From positions 1-7,111 of the forward strand of contig JAFGDX010000281.1 in NCBI GenBank assembly GCA_016931875.1: a stretch of DNA of 7,111 bases, read 5' to 3'. A program made the position numbers and the translations under genes. Position 1 is the stretch's first letter; each line of letters opens with the position of its first letter. The DNA is from Prolixibacteraceae bacterium. Lineage in GTDB: Bacteria; Bacteroidota; Bacteroidia; Bacteroidales; Prolixibacteraceae. Below, piece after piece: positions 6,099-7,111 of this stretch. A model generated the notes under the pieces. It saw only the letters and a list, made by a program, of their open reading frames with translations, was not told the DNA's origin and searched no databases.

Positions 6099-6127
6099 AA
6101 ATCCTGTTTGTACGGGATTTACATTTG
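6099..6127 (+). promoter_or_regulatory. Promoter of the BNR-repeat gene with adjoining inverted repeat
   Basis: TACATTTG (6120-6127) is a perfect -7 element 64 bases before the ATG at 6192. Immediately upstream, AAATCC (6099-6104) and GGATTT (6115-6120) are exact inverted copies separated by 10 bases, and the second half shares its last base with the -7 box. No TTG lies at the normal -33 distance; a TTTG sits too close (6107-6110). The missing -33 and the dyad suggest that activation or repression acts here, which is an inference. Confidence 0.45.
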
Positions 6128-6191
6128 TATTTTTTCAGCTGTTTTCAGAACCAGCTAAATGTTTCGAAAGAATTAAACCAAATAATTGATT

Positions 6192-7111
6192 ATGAGAAAT
6201 TTTGTATTTGTTGTGGCGGCGGTATTTCTGGCCTCCACAGTTGCTTTTGCCAAAAAGAAAGAGGAGGGTAAAGAAGCCAAAGGCGACACAATTATTACCA
6301 GTAGTTTGGTAAGTGGATTAAAATTCAGAAGTATCGGGCCGGCGTGGGCCAGCGGGCGAATTGCAGATTTTGCAGTGAATCCGGACAATCCAAAAGAATA
6401 CTATGTAGGTGTTGCCAGCGGCAATGTTTGGAAAACAACCAACAACGGGACAACCTGGAAACCGGTTTTTGATAATTACGGAGCTTATTCCATTGGGGTG
6501 GTAAAACTCGACCCAAACAATCCGAATACAGTTTGGGTGGGAACCGGCGAAAACAACCACCAGCGCGCACTGGGATACGGCGATGGGGTCTATAAATCGC
6601 TTGATGGCGGCAAGTCGTTCAAAAACATGGGATTGAAAGAAAGCCGTCAGATTGGGGGAATTGTGATTGACCCGAGAAATTCAGAGGTTGTTTTTGTGGC
6701 AGCAGAAGGTTCGGCCTGGGGGCCCGGTGGTGACCGCGGTTTGTACAAAACCACCGATGGCGGAAAAACCTGGAATAAAGTTCTGGAAATAAGTGAAAAC
6801 ACGGGCGTTAACAATGTGGTGATTGACCCTTCCAACCCGGATGTTATGTACGCTACTTCGGAACAACGCCGCAGAACTTCGTTTACAAAAATTGGCGGCG
6901 GACCGGAATCGGCCGTGTATAAATCAACCGATGGTGGCGAAAACTGGCGGAAAATAATGAAAGGCCTTCCTTCTGTTCATATTGGCGGAATGGGAATTGA
7001 TGTTTCTCCCGTAAATCCCAATGTAGTTTATTTGATTGTGGAAGCTGCCGAAAATAAAGGAGGCTTTTTTCGTTCGACAGACAAAGGAGAGAGCTGGGAA
7101 AAAATGAGCGA
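6192..7111 (+). CDS. Secreted Sortilin/BNR (Asp-box) beta-propeller protein, 3' end cut off
   Basis: The first 306 residues are visible and the frame is open at the right edge. Residues 1-20 form a signal peptide: a basic start, a hydrophobic core FVFVVAAVFLA, and a likely cut after AFA before KKK. A charged linker follows, then repeated Asp-box-like blades of the form (V/L)YK(S/T)xDGGxxW. They lie at 79-89 (degenerate, TTNNGTTW), 133-143, 184-194, 242-252 and 292-302, interleaved with DP-x-NP turns such as LDPNNPNTVWVGTGE. This is the pattern of the Sortilin/VPS10-N and BNR/YVTN-like propeller proteins abundant in Bacteroidota, often annotated as 'glycosyl hydrolase' without proof of activity. 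Whole family members are commonly around 1000 residues. The protein is probably periplasmic or surface-exposed. It has its own promoter after the operon terminator, so a functional link to LytTR is not shown. Confidence 0.9.
   Translation, partial: MRNFVFVVAAVFLASTVAFAKKKEEGKEAKGDTIITSSLVSGLKFRSIGPAWASGRIADFAVNPDNPKEYYVGVASGNVWKTTNNGTTWKPVFDNYGAYSIGVVKLDPNNPNTVWVGTGENNHQRALGYGDGVYKSLDGGKSFKNMGLKESRQIGGIVIDPRNSEVVFVAAEGSAWGPGGDRGLYKTTDGGKTWNKVLEISENTGVNNVVIDPSNPDVMYATSEQRRRTSFTKIGGGPESAVYKSTDGGENWRKIMKGLPSVHIGGMGIDVSPVNPNVVYLIVEAAENKGGFFRSTDKGESWEKMS

Noticed and set aside
6318..6866. Minus-strand open frames inside the BNR-repeat gene
   Set aside because: Antisense shadows produced by the repeated Asp-box codons.

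Overview
The window looks like chromosomal DNA of a Bacteroidota bacterium, probably a marine or anaerobic Marinilabiliales/Prolixibacteraceae-like lineage; the family-level placement is inference. The reasons are AT-rich spacers and leaders, A-rich start contexts without Shine-Dalgarno sequences, and the Bacteroidota -7 promoter motif TAnnTTTG in front of nearly every transcription unit: TAGATTTG before tRNA-Cys, TACTTTTG before glnS, TACATTTG before the first LiaF-like gene, TAGATTTG before the second, and TACATTTG before the last gene. The protein families present (GlnRS, LytS/LytTR pairs, a Sortilin/BNR-repeat secreted protein) also fit.

Left part, minus strand (1-1064). From right to left it holds folB (dihydroneopterin aldolase), a 312-base spacer with a GC-richer, foldable core that may be an unassigned structured RNA, and tRNA-Cys(GCA) with its own promoter and a strong intrinsic terminator. 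The 5' end of a GTG-started membrane protein gene, possibly a lysophospholipid (PlsC-type) acyltransferase, runs off the left edge.

Middle, plus strand (1177-2906). glnS (glutaminyl-tRNA synthetase) is complete, is divergent from folB and ends in a textbook terminator.

Right part, plus strand (2991-6082). Four genes form a putative envelope-sensing module: a membrane-only LiaF-like protein, a full-length LiaF-like protein (membrane domain plus five-FGG C-terminal domain), a LytS-type membrane histidine kinase and a LytTR response regulator. The last three are tightly packed (gaps of 5 and 1 bases) and end in one terminator. The two LiaF-like proteins are paralogs, and both have the shared block AGTGAYTTG 14-15 bases upstream of a -7 element, so they may be co-regulated, possibly by the LytTR protein itself. 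In Firmicutes LiaF restrains the NarL-type LiaSR system; here the partner is a LytS/LytTR pair instead, and the signal and regulon are unknown.

After the terminator a new promoter drives the start of a secreted Sortilin/BNR (Asp-box) beta-propeller protein, cut by the right edge. No mobile element, CRISPR array or recent insertion was recognised. Most of the window is ordinary core genome; the least explained parts are the LiaF-LytTR module and the candidate RNA between folB and tRNA-Cys.
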